Source: a virus
IMG/VR virus record: IMGVR_UViG_3300021138_000078
Location: 1 to 39,199 of that record
DNA length: 39,199 bases
Strand: one strand, 5' to 3'
The translations under genes were made by a program, and so were the position numbers. Below the pieces are notes generated by a model, which saw only the letters and a list, made by a program, of their open reading frames with translations, was not told the origin of the DNA and did no database searches. Positions 31,666 to 38,375 of this stretch are shown piece after piece. Within the stretch, counting starts at the first letter, position 1. The number at the start of each line of letters is the position of its first letter.

Positions 31666-31903
31666 GAAAGAATTTTCTGTTAACGATCCCGACTGGGCAG
31701 TAGCCTTAGAGCGGGGTGTCGAAGCGTATACGGACATGCTCTTTGAAGCCATGTGGGAAACCTCCGATGAGGAAATTACCGAAACTCTTTCAGGAGAACC
31801 TTTTTGTGGGTGTGGTACCTGTTTATGGCGTGAGGCATTGTTCTTTATTGTCCCTAAGATCATCAAGGGATACAATGAAGGAAAGATCGAACTTGAAGAC
31901 TGA
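31658..31903 (+). CDS. Small cysteine-containing protein (81 aa)
   Basis: I choose ATG 31658 (M-H-K-K-E-F-S), with GGAGG about seven bases upstream; the in-frame ORF extends to 31562 but only within recA. The acidic, helical product has 'GEPFCGCGTCLWREALFFIV' near residues 46-65, with three Cys in C-x-C-x2-C. This could bind metal or be structural. It overlaps the nuclease gene by 29 bases. The function is unknown. Confidence 0.6.
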   Translation: MHKKEFSVNDPDWAVALERGVEAYTDMLFEAMWETSDEEITETLSGEPFCGCGTCLWREALFFIVPKIIKGYNEGKIELED

Positions 31904-32213
31904 TGGACAAAAGAAATCCCAAATGCATGAGAAAAGACTCGCTAAGAAATTAGGGGGGACAGTAAATGCTGGATCAGGTTCATTTTGGTCCAGAAAAGGG
32001 GATGTTAGAGCAGATGGTCTTCTAATAGAGCACAAGTACACAGGTAAGAAAACATACACACTTAAAGCACTAGATCTAGAAAAGAACGTAACAAATGCGA
32101 TCTTGGAAAGTCGTATACCGATCTTCGGCATAAGTCTCAACAGTAAGAACTACGTAATACTTACTGAAGATGACTTCCTTGAACTGAGAGAGAACCTACA
32201 GACTAATGGATGA
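31875..32213 (+). CDS. PD-(D/E)XK nuclease, Hjc-like Holliday junction resolvase candidate
   Basis: ATG 31875 has AAGGGA five bases upstream; earlier in-frame ATGs lie deep in the previous gene. The 112-residue product has E19, then 'GSGSFWSRKGDV' with D43, and E52-H-K54 in 'LLIEHKYTGKK', the E...D...E-x-K arrangement of PD-(D/E)XK enzymes, and 'PIFGISLNSKNYVIL' as a final strand. Small size and motif spacing fit archaeal Hjc-type resolvases and related phage nucleases. The RuvC-like enzyme at 34354 would be a second resolvase in the same genome. It overlaps the WhiB gene by eight bases. Confidence 0.75.
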   Translation: MKERSNLKTDGQKKSQMHEKRLAKKLGGTVNAGSGSFWSRKGDVRADGLLIEHKYTGKKTYTLKALDLEKNVTNAILESRIPIFGISLNSKNYVILTEDDFLELRENLQTNG

Positions 32214-32553
32214 ACCAGAGTACTCATGGAGGTATGAAGCACGCTGTTCAGGTGTTGATACCGATCTCTTCTATCCACCACGAGATAAAGAGCAGTACAC
32301 AGAAATTGCTGACAAGGCAAAGGTCTACTGTTTTGGTGAGAATGGTAAGAACCCTTGTCCAGTTAAGGATTCTTGTCTTTGGGATGCAGTTTCTAGAGAT
32401 GAACCCCACGGTATTTGGGGTGGGTTGAGTCATCGAGAGCGCAATGCTTTAGTGCGTAAATGGCAGAAAGATAGCAGATTAAAGAAAACTTCCTTAACAC
32501 TCAAGGACTACATCTTCAACCAACAGGAGCATCATGGCAACAGAATTAGATAG
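32206..32553 (+). CDS. WhiB-family iron-sulfur transcription regulator with variant cysteine spacing
   Basis: ATG at 32206 overlaps the nuclease gene by eight bases. The 115-residue product has C14, 'DLFYPPRD', then C42-x8-C51-x5-C57 in a 'PCPVKDSCLWDA' context, the G69-I-W-G-G73 turn and a basic helical tail ('HRERNALVRKWQ'). WhiB proteins hold a [4Fe-4S] cluster with four Cys, usually with C-x2-C-x5-C. Here the middle spacing is six longer. WhiB proteins act with the primary sigma factor and phage versions can alter host transcription or superinfection immunity. This gene indicates an actinobacterial host. Confidence 0.9.
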   Translation: MDEPEYSWRYEARCSGVDTDLFYPPRDKEQYTEIADKAKVYCFGENGKNPCPVKDSCLWDAVSRDEPHGIWGGLSHRERNALVRKWQKDSRLKKTSLTLKDYIFNQQEHHGNRIR

Positions 32554-33370
32554 ATTCTTTGATACGAAGAAGAAGCCCACACGATTACTGGGAGAAGTAG
32601 AACGCTATCAATTAGCCAAACCTAAGGGTGACCGCTCTACCTTGGTATTGCACCCATCTGAAATCATTAAACCAGATTTTTGCTTCAAGTACTCCTACTA
32701 CCTGCTCACTGGTGGTAAGAAACTTCAAAAGAATCCCGCATTAAAACTGCAGTCTATCTTTGATGAAGGTCACTACATCCACGATAAGTGGCAGACATAC
32801 TTTCATGAGATGGGTAATCTCTATGGGGATTTTAAGTGCGTATACTGCGAGAAGATCACAACAGGCACCGCACCTACTCGCTGTGAGCATTGTCAGGGTA
32901 AAGTAAAGTACAGCGAAGTACACCTAGTAGATAAGAGCCTGCGTATTGCAGGTCATACAGACGGATGGATTAAGGGTATAGGCGAGGATTGCCTTATTGA
33001 AATCAAATCTATCGGTACTGGAACTATGCGCTATGATGCTCCAGAACTACTGGCTGATGCCAACGGAGACGCATCAAAGGCATTTAAAAACATCAAGCGT
33101 CCTTTTAGGTCTCACCTCTTACAGGGTCAGATGTATCTAGAACTGGCTCATCGGATGTACGGCAAATTAGCCCCTAAAGAGATCGTATTCCTATACGAAC
33201 TAAAGGCAGACCAATCATACAAAGAGTTTACAGTGAAGGCAGACTACGAGATCGTAGAGCGCATCTTCTGGAAGGCAGAGCGTATTGTCAAGGCTGTAGA
33301 AACTGGTAAGATGCCTGAATGTAACATTGACCCAGAGAAAGGGTGCCCAGAATGCAACTTGATCCCGTAA
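32534..33370 (+). CDS. Cas4/RecB-like PD-(D/E)XK exonuclease with possible Fe-S cluster
   Basis: ATG at 32534 lies 20 bases inside the WhiB gene, with AACAGGAGCATC as ribosome binding site. The 278-residue product has 'GHYIHDKWQTYFHEM' (H80/H83 region), D143 in 'GHTDG', and E156-I-K158 in 'CLIEIKSI'. A zinc knuckle C102-x2-C105...C117-x2-C120 is inserted before the catalytic D. C50 with C263, C271 and C274 at the C-terminus could be the Fe-S ligands seen in Cas4/AddB. It likely resects DNA ends for RecA. Confidence 0.8.
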   Translation: MATELDRFFDTKKKPTRLLGEVERYQLAKPKGDRSTLVLHPSEIIKPDFCFKYSYYLLTGGKKLQKNPALKLQSIFDEGHYIHDKWQTYFHEMGNLYGDFKCVYCEKITTGTAPTRCEHCQGKVKYSEVHLVDKSLRIAGHTDGWIKGIGEDCLIEIKSIGTGTMRYDAPELLADANGDASKAFKNIKRPFRSHLLQGQMYLELAHRMYGKLAPKEIVFLYELKADQSYKEFTVKADYEIVERIFWKAERIVKAVETGKMPECNIDPEKGCPECNLIP

Positions 33371-33795
33371 TTCAGCAGGTAGCCAACCCACTGCAACCTC
33401 ATTATGAACGCATGAACATCCCCGAGGATGTAACCGTACTAGGAAGTGATGAGTTAGCGGAGTTGTTTACTAAACTAACTGGATGGGCAGATTTCTTTGC
33501 GTCAAAGTTAGTTGAGGCTCAACTTGATGAGCGTGCACGGCAATTAGCCCTGGATAGATTCTCTAGTCGTCTACTTTTAAACCGCATGGGATTAGCAACT
33601 AAGGCAGATAAAGTAACTCTTATCAAGGCTGAAGTTTCCCTAGATCCACAGGTAGTTAAGTTAGAGGATGAGGTAGAGGTTGCATATTCTTATCGAAAGA
33701 CCTACGAAATGATCCTCAGTAATCATGAGCGTGATTTAACCCTGGTATCACGAGAGATCACACGTAGAACATCCGAAATGCGTAGACGGGATTAG
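33352..33795 (+). CDS. Helical protein of unknown function near recombination genes (147 aa)
   Basis: I choose ATG 33352 (M-Q-L-D-P-V), with AAAGGG about nine bases upstream; GTG 33343 would add three residues. It overlaps the previous gene by 19 bases. The product is almost entirely helical and charged ('LVEAQLDERARQLALDRFSS', 'DPQVVKLEDEVEVAYSYRK', 'NHERDLTLVSREITRRTSEM'). This recurrent phage pattern of '...A...RK..E....N.ER....SRE.TRR' occurs near recombination genes, without assigned function. Confidence 0.6.
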   Translation: MQLDPVIQQVANPLQPHYERMNIPEDVTVLGSDELAELFTKLTGWADFFASKLVEAQLDERARQLALDRFSSRLLLNRMGLATKADKVTLIKAEVSLDPQVVKLEDEVEVAYSYRKTYEMILSNHERDLTLVSREITRRTSEMRRRD

Positions 33796-33797
33796 TA

Positions 33798-34364
33798 ATG
33801 ATTATTGGACTAAGCGGATACGCACAAGCAGGAAAAGACAGCGTTGCTAAGACTCTAGTAGAGAAGTATGGGTTTAAACGCGTGGCTTTTGCTGACAAAA
33901 TCCGTGAATTACTTTATGAGATGAATCCCGTACTTGATTTAGACTTTGATACGTATAAGTTCACCCGTTTGAAAGACCTTGTTGATGCTGTTGGGTGGGA
34001 TAGCGCAAAACAACACCCAGAAGTAAGAGGTTTACTGCAACGATTGGGAGTGGGTGCTCGTACAACTATCTATGAAGATTTTTGGGTAAATGTAGCACTT
34101 GCTGATGTAACTAACTATAAAGACGGTAAAAACTTTGTTATAACAGACGTTAGATTCAAAAATGAAGTCGCAGCACTTTGTCACCCTTCTTTAAACGGCA
34201 AGATTTGGCGTATAGAACGCTCAGGAGTTGGTGCTGTTAATGGGCATGTTTCAGAGAGTGAATTAAACAGCCTACAGCCTGATTACATCATCGAAAATAA
34301 CACCACCTTAGAAGACCTTGAATCCAGCGTTATTAATCTTATGGAAGTCCTTCGTGGCAACTAA
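33798..34364 (+). CDS. Deoxynucleoside monophosphate kinase (T4 gp1-like)
   Basis: ATG at 33798 lies three bases after the previous stop. The 188-residue product begins 'MIIGLSGYAQAGKDSVAKTL', a P-loop with G-K-D as in T4 gp1 and related phage dNMP kinases. It has 'FADKIRELLYEMNP' and 'LLQRLGVGARTTIYEDFWVN', then 'FVITDVRFKNEVAAL' as the catalytic Asp/Arg segment. It phosphorylates dNMPs to dNDPs for phage DNA synthesis, which helps where host DNA is degraded. It overlaps the RuvC-like gene by 11 bases. Confidence 0.85.
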   Translation: MIIGLSGYAQAGKDSVAKTLVEKYGFKRVAFADKIRELLYEMNPVLDLDFDTYKFTRLKDLVDAVGWDSAKQHPEVRGLLQRLGVGARTTIYEDFWVNVALADVTNYKDGKNFVITDVRFKNEVAALCHPSLNGKIWRIERSGVGAVNGHVSESELNSLQPDYIIENNTTLEDLESSVINLMEVLRGN

Positions 34365-34941
34365 ACTCATTGAAGGTAAACCAATTCCCAAAGATTCTTT
34401 GGTATCGATTGGTATAGATCAATCCCTTACAGGATTTGGACTGACTGTAATCAATACTGATGAACCCACAGAGTACGTAACCTGGGTATACAAATCACCT
34501 TACTTTGGAATAGAGCGCTTAGCAGACATCCGTCAATGGCTAACAGACACTCTTAATTACTGTGATAAATATTGGGTTATCGATGACTTGGGATTAGAAG
34601 GAACAGTCCTAGCAAGTCATGCCGCTCTGGTACTAGGAGAACTTTCTGCCGTAGTACGGATGGCTATCTTCGATCATTTTGATGAGGGAGATCCCAGAAA
34701 ATACCCCCTTAAAGTACCTCCAATGACCCTTAAGAAGTACGCAGCAGGCAAAGGTAATGCCAAGAAGCAAGAGATGCTAATGCAGATCTACAAGAGGTGG
34801 GGCATTGAATTCAACGACGATAATGCCGCAGACTCGTATGCCATAGCAAGGCTTGTTTCAAAAACTGCGATTGATGAAGTCGAGCGGGCAGTAGCCAAGC
34901 AGGTAGAAGACCCAAAGTTTAGGGATCAACCTAGACTCTAA
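34354..34941 (+). CDS. RuvC-like Holliday junction resolvase
   Basis: I choose GTG 34354 (M-A-T-K-L-I-E-G), preceded by GGAAG; an in-frame ATG at 34318 lies deeper in the kinase gene. The 195-residue product has the RuvC catalytic acids: D22 in 'SIGIDQSLTGFG', E82 in 'DDLGLEGT', and D156/D160 in 'FNDDNAADSYAIA'. The lysine-rich 'LKKYAAGKGNAKKQEMLMQI' is typical of RuvC proteins. It cleaves four-way junctions produced by RecA-mediated exchange and prepares DNA for packaging. Confidence 0.88.
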   Translation: MATKLIEGKPIPKDSLVSIGIDQSLTGFGLTVINTDEPTEYVTWVYKSPYFGIERLADIRQWLTDTLNYCDKYWVIDDLGLEGTVLASHAALVLGELSAVVRMAIFDHFDEGDPRKYPLKVPPMTLKKYAAGKGNAKKQEMLMQIYKRWGIEFNDDNAADSYAIARLVSKTAIDEVERAVAKQVEDPKFRDQPRL

Positions 34942-34949
34942 GCACGTAC

Positions 34950-34980
34950 CCTTTGTGGAGGAGCGGTATACACACAAAGG
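34950..34980 (+). promoter_or_regulatory. Hairpin that buries the SD of the SpoVS-like gene
   Basis: CCTTTGTG at 34950-34957 pairs with CACAAAGG at 34973-34980, eight perfect base pairs with a 15-base loop. The right arm contains AAAGG, which with A34981 is the Shine-Dalgarno of the TTG start at 34989. The loop displays GGAGGAG, a strong SD-like sequence without a suitable start codon after it (ATA at 34968 is in frame). This could be a translational switch with a standby ribosome site. It is also the only intergenic structure in the 47-base gap. Confidence 0.6.
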
Positions 34981-34988
34981 ACTACAAA

Positions 34989-35279
34989 TTGAGCACAACA
35001 CCCGAACTACCTGCAGAAGAGCCATTTCTCCGAGTTGGAGCAGGTTCCAATCCCCAATCAGTAGCATCAGCCATCGCTCACGCTATCTATGACAAAAAAG
35101 AAGTCGATATGCGAGCAGTAGGTGCTGGAGCCGTAAATCAGGCAGTAAAAGCCATCGCCATTGCTAGAGGTTATGTTGCCCCTCGTGGAATGGATCTGAC
35201 CTGCGTACCTGGATTTGCCACTATTAAGTCTCGAGACGGTGAAATCAGCGCAATCGTGTTTCACGTTACAACGAAGTAA
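34989..35279 (+). CDS. SpoVS-like (Alba-fold) protein
   Basis: I choose TTG 34989, with AAAGGA eight bases upstream, giving M-S-T-T-P-E-L-P. A TTG at 34953 would include the hairpin in the coding region. The 96-residue product carries 'RVGAGSNPQSVASAIAHAIY' and 'MRAVGAGAVNQAVKAIAIAR', then 'GYVAPRGMDLTCVPGF', nearly the textbook pattern of stage V sporulation protein S. SpoVS has an Alba-like fold and is thought to bind nucleic acid. In a phage it may affect chromatin or transcription. It follows the resolvase gene directly and is preceded by a regulatory hairpin. Confidence 0.85.
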   Translation: MSTTPELPAEEPFLRVGAGSNPQSVASAIAHAIYDKKEVDMRAVGAGAVNQAVKAIAIARGYVAPRGMDLTCVPGFATIKSRDGEISAIVFHVTTK

Positions 35280-35316
35280 AACAACCGTATCCTTGGTTTA
35301 ACGTAAGGAGTCATTC

Positions 35317-35778
35317 ATGGCTAAATGGACATCACTAGGTCACGCGATGCGCCGTCGCGTAGGTCTACCCTCATCTCACTTAGAATCGGCAGGAAAACCT
35401 ATGTCATCACGCAGCGTTCCAACTCCAGAAGAAATCATCTCCTCTGCAGAACACGCAAACTCTCCACGTCGATATGTTGGTAGAGATGCATACGAGGCCG
35501 AGGCTGTATCTGCAGAACCAGGCAACACAATGCGCGTAGCAAACAAAAACACCAAAGCAGCAGATCCAACTGCTGGTGGTAATGCACACCGCACAAATGT
35601 TCTTGCTGGAAACTCCGCTCAATCAGAGCGTGCTGGAGCCAAATACAGCATTACTCAGAAGTATCCTGCAGGCACAGAGCCAGCAGCAGGTCCAACGATG
35701 AACAGTGCACGCATTGTCCCATCAGTTGCAGGTCGTCAAACACCTAACTTTCAAAGCGGTATTGAGTCTACCTACTAA
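35317..35778 (+). CDS. Low-complexity protein, possibly virion-associated (153 aa)
   Basis: ATG at 35317 follows GTAAGGAGTCATTC. The product starts with a basic helix ('KWTSLGHAMRRRVGLPSSHL') and is then Ala/Ser/Asn/Thr-rich and probably unstructured. It has no Cys and no enzymatic motif. It is the first of a series of small genes running to the window edge. The RBS is strong, suggesting good expression. It could be an internal or ejected protein; this is inference from composition only. Confidence 0.55.
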   Translation: MAKWTSLGHAMRRRVGLPSSHLESAGKPMSSRSVPTPEEIISSAEHANSPRRYVGRDAYEAEAVSAEPGNTMRVANKNTKAADPTAGGNAHRTNVLAGNSAQSERAGAKYSITQKYPAGTEPAAGPTMNSARIVPSVAGRQTPNFQSGIESTY

Positions 35779-35779
35779 G

Positions 35780-36031
35780 ATGAACAATCTTTCTGCACCA
35801 CAGTTTGGTGATTCGGGGTCTCAGATGACTGGGCAAATGTTCCAGCAACATGCTGAGACACCCGCACCACTCTCACTCAGTACTGCCACTCGTGGTAGCG
35901 GTAACGCTCGTACAGCGTGGACGAATAAAAGTCTTTCTGGTAATACTCCATTGTCTTTGTCTTCTCACACTGAGGGTACTACTTATAAGTTTGATGACAA
36001 TCAAACGTCATTGCCATCTATTAAGGAGTAG
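35780..36031 (+). CDS. Low-complexity protein with LSAxQF N-terminus (83 aa)
   Basis: ATG at 35780 begins one base after the previous TAA. The ribosome binding site is weak, so coupling is likely. The product begins 'MNNLSAPQFGDSGSQMTGQM' and is Ser/Thr/Gly/Gln-rich throughout, with no predicted globular core. The LSAPQF start resembles the start of the next gene (LSASQF). The function is unknown. Confidence 0.5.
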   Translation: MNNLSAPQFGDSGSQMTGQMFQQHAETPAPLSLSTATRGSGNARTAWTNKSLSGNTPLSLSSHTEGTTYKFDDNQTSLPSIKE

Positions 36032-36036
36032 TTCTC

Positions 36037-36624
36037 ATGTCTGAGTCTCTTAGTGCGTCACAGTTTGCTGACAAAGTTAATACAGAAGGTGGTGCTAGTC
36101 GCAACTTCCAAACTTTTAAACCAGCAGAGGCTCCAGGAGTTATGGTTTCCAAGCCTGGTGCTGAGTCGATTACCGAGGCTCCCCTCAAGGCAGAGCAAGC
36201 AAAGAGTTTTAGAAAAGAACACGAAGTTGGAACAACAGGCAAGGAATACCATGGTGCATGGAATTCAGGCGGAAAAATCTTTCAAGATGTAAGTACTAAA
36301 GAACCTGATCTACCAAGTGCACGGAGTGCTGGAGTAAGGAACAAGCAAATCGCTGGTTATGATCTTGGTGGCACAGACACTCGTCGTCCTGAGGGTGGGG
36401 AAGTATTCTTTGGTCGTTCAGTTCCAGGAATTGAATCCAATCCAGAGTTTAAAGAGACTCCTACAGCGACAAGCCAACAAGAGCGTATGTCACCAAAGCC
36501 AAAAGCACAAGAATTTGCAGAACAATCTCATATCAGTCGTGGTGCAACAAACAAAGGCAAAAAGATCTCTATCAACGAAGTCTACGCAAAAACTGCAAAG
36601 AACCGTCGAAACCGAGGTGTCTAA
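36037..36624 (+). CDS. Low-complexity protein with LSAxQF N-terminus (195 aa)
   Basis: ATG at 36037 has AAGGAG 10 bases upstream, inside the end of the previous gene. The N-terminus 'MSESLSASQFADKVNTEGGA' repeats the pattern LSA-x-QF of the gene before it. The body is charged and polar with several Gly/Pro patches, and the end is basic ('KKISINEVYAKTAKNRRNRG'). It has no metal-binding motif. It overlaps the next gene by one base (TAATG). A role as a virion internal or scaffold-like protein is possible but not shown. Confidence 0.55.
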   Translation: MSESLSASQFADKVNTEGGASRNFQTFKPAEAPGVMVSKPGAESITEAPLKAEQAKSFRKEHEVGTTGKEYHGAWNSGGKIFQDVSTKEPDLPSARSAGVRNKQIAGYDLGGTDTRRPEGGEVFFGRSVPGIESNPEFKETPTATSQQERMSPKPKAQEFAEQSHISRGATNKGKKISINEVYAKTAKNRRNRGV

Positions 36625-37157
36625 TGGCTGGTGGAGTAAATAACTATTCAGCATCACAGAATTGGCAGTCCCTTGGTGGGGGCGGCATGTATGGGTACAA
36701 CAATCAAGGCGGACAAGGCATACCAGTAGCCCGTGATGCACTCGATACAACCCGTATGGGCACAGGGCGGATCCCATCTGCAGAATATCCTGACGGCTAT
36801 TTAGGCACAATACGATCCCGTAGAGATGATCGTCTTCTAGATTCAATCAAGAACAGAGTTAATCAGAAAGCGTATCAACGTGGTGTCCACAAGGGTGAGC
36901 GTATTGAGCCATCCATGTATTTTTGGCCTGATTCAGTCAGCAATCAAACAGGGATTCAACGTCAGATGAAGGCAGTATTGACTAATGACCAAGGAACTAT
37001 GGTCTATCGTGTTCCTCGTAATGCCCCACAATCATTTTTGGCACCAGCACCACACCTCGTCAATGATGGCAAAGCAAATACATCCTCTGACGCACCTCTT
37101 GAACAGGACGCCCGTCGTCAGGCAATGCTTGCCTATCTACGTCCTGCTTGGAACTAA
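36624..37157 (+). CDS. Unknown protein of the late small-gene cluster (177 aa)
   Basis: ATG at 36624 overlaps the previous TAA. The product starts 'MAGGVNNYSASQNWQSLGGG', continuing the S-A-S-Q theme, with Gly-rich 'GGGGMYGYNNQGGQG'. After residue 50 it looks more structured: 'YPDGYLGTIRSRRDDRLLDS', 'KNRVNQKAYQRGVHKGERIE', and 'QARRQAMLAYLRPAWN'-like end (DARRQAMLAYLRP). Arg-rich helices suggest binding to nucleic acid or to a capsid component. No family is recognised. Confidence 0.55.
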   Translation: MAGGVNNYSASQNWQSLGGGGMYGYNNQGGQGIPVARDALDTTRMGTGRIPSAEYPDGYLGTIRSRRDDRLLDSIKNRVNQKAYQRGVHKGERIEPSMYFWPDSVSNQTGIQRQMKAVLTNDQGTMVYRVPRNAPQSFLAPAPHLVNDGKANTSSDAPLEQDARRQAMLAYLRPAWN

Positions 37158-37168
37158 GGAGATAACTC

Positions 37169-37810
37169 ATGGCTAAATTTGGTGTAGACCCACACGGTCG
37201 TTGGGATACAAACCTTGCTCAGGGACAGTTTCAAGAGCATGTAAAGAACATTGTTAGTAAATTCAATGAGGCATCTCCAGAGATGCACAAGGGTGGCAGT
37301 GAGTGGTATGAACGTGCTCATGATGTAGCCCACACCATTGGTAAAGGGGATGTAAACAAAGGCGCAGGAATTATTGCTGCTCTTTCCCCTCAGACTGGGT
37401 GGAAACGCAATGTAGATATGGCACATGAACTTGTTAAGACAGGTAAGACAGGTACCACATCAGATAATCTACAAAAAGCACAACGTATTCATGCAGGTGA
37501 GGATCCTCGTGCTGTTCTTGGTGGTCATAAAGTAAAGAGTTTTTTTGAAAATATCGCTGATCCTAGCAATCCTCATGCAGTCACTATTGATCGACATGCA
37601 CACGATATCGCTAGAGGCATCCCTTTCCGTGGAACTGCTACTCCTGAGAATATGCCAGGAAAAGCAAACGCAGATTTAGGTCTTGGAGCAGTTGGTCGCT
37701 ATAAGCACTTCGAAGGTGCATACCGTGCCGCTGCTGGTGAGTTGGGCGTATCAGTACCCAATAAAGTTCAAGCAACTACATGGGTACAACACCGTGGGGC
37801 AATTGGATGA
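37169..37810 (+). CDS. HhH-GPD glycosylase-like protein (DUF7178-type phage family?)
   Basis: ATG at 37169 follows AAGGAGATAACTC. The 213-residue product has 'GAGIIAALSPQTGWKRNVDM' and 'GGHKVKSFFENIADPSNPHA' then 'VTIDRHAHDIARG'. In endonuclease III-type proteins a 'LLSAQT...V' segment, a G-V-G-x-K helix-hairpin-helix and 'VDTH' with the catalytic Asp occur in this order, so the protein matches that scheme with TIDRH. Similar proteins are common in cyanophages and actinophages without a proven function. The glycosylase relation is inference from motif order. Confidence 0.6.
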   Translation: MAKFGVDPHGRWDTNLAQGQFQEHVKNIVSKFNEASPEMHKGGSEWYERAHDVAHTIGKGDVNKGAGIIAALSPQTGWKRNVDMAHELVKTGKTGTTSDNLQKAQRIHAGEDPRAVLGGHKVKSFFENIADPSNPHAVTIDRHAHDIARGIPFRGTATPENMPGKANADLGLGAVGRYKHFEGAYRAAAGELGVSVPNKVQATTWVQHRGAIG

Positions 37811-38169
37811 CCCAGCACTTTGATGGTAATTACGATTCCACTAAGCCGTGGCGTGCGCCTATACAACCCGATCAGGTTGCAAAACGTTGGCAGTATAACG
37901 GTCCATGGGCAACTAACATGGAGCGCCTAACTTCCCAAGCATTAATGGTGATGAACATCCCTGGAAAAGATATTCAGACGATGGTTCGCCCACCCCTTCC
38001 TCAAATTCGCCTTTTTCCTGATCGATTTGGGTACGGACCACGCACACAACCAGGAATTGAAGACATCGTCAGTATTGACCGTAAATACCACGAACCTCGT
38101 ATATCCTGGTTCTCAGGATCTCCTGCTGGATTCAGCGGTTCTTCTAGAAACGATTTGGGGAATAACTAA
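37807..38169 (+). CDS. Unknown protein (120 aa)
   Basis: ATG 37807 overlaps the previous stop in ATGA; the in-frame ATG at 37780 is inside the preceding gene. The product starts 'MTQHFDGNYDSTKPWRAPIQ' and is Pro/Trp/Arg-rich with a helical segment 'NMERLTSQALMVMNIPGKDI' and 'RPPLPQIRLFPDRFGYGPRT'. It has no cysteines. The lack of disorder-type composition suggests a small folded domain, perhaps virion-associated. It overlaps the next gene by one base. Confidence 0.55.
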   Translation: MTQHFDGNYDSTKPWRAPIQPDQVAKRWQYNGPWATNMERLTSQALMVMNIPGKDIQTMVRPPLPQIRLFPDRFGYGPRTQPGIEDIVSIDRKYHEPRISWFSGSPAGFSGSSRNDLGNN

Positions 38170-38375
38170 TGCCAGGAAATAGCAGTGATGGTAATGAGAC
38201 CATGGAATGGCAAGCCAAGAAGATCATGGAAAATGCTATCAAATATAACGGATCTGCTCCATGTCCAACCTGTGGAGTAATTATGAATCCCGTAGAATTT
38301 ATGACTAATAGAGGACATTGCCTAGATTGCTTAACCCAAGCAAAAGTGGCACGAGTGAAAGGTAAGATGGCATAA
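38169..38375 (+). CDS. Small zinc-ribbon protein (68 aa)
   Basis: ATG at 38169 overlaps the previous TAA (TAATG). The product has 'APCPTCGVIMNP' and 'GHCLDCLTQAKV', a C-x2-C plus C-x2-C ribbon with a 17-residue spacing. The N-terminal part is helical and acidic. The basic end is KVARVKGKMA. Its stop overlaps the next start by one base. Probably a nucleic-acid or protein adaptor; the function is unknown. Confidence 0.65.
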   Translation: MPGNSSDGNETMEWQAKKIMENAIKYNGSAPCPTCGVIMNPVEFMTNRGHCLDCLTQAKVARVKGKMA

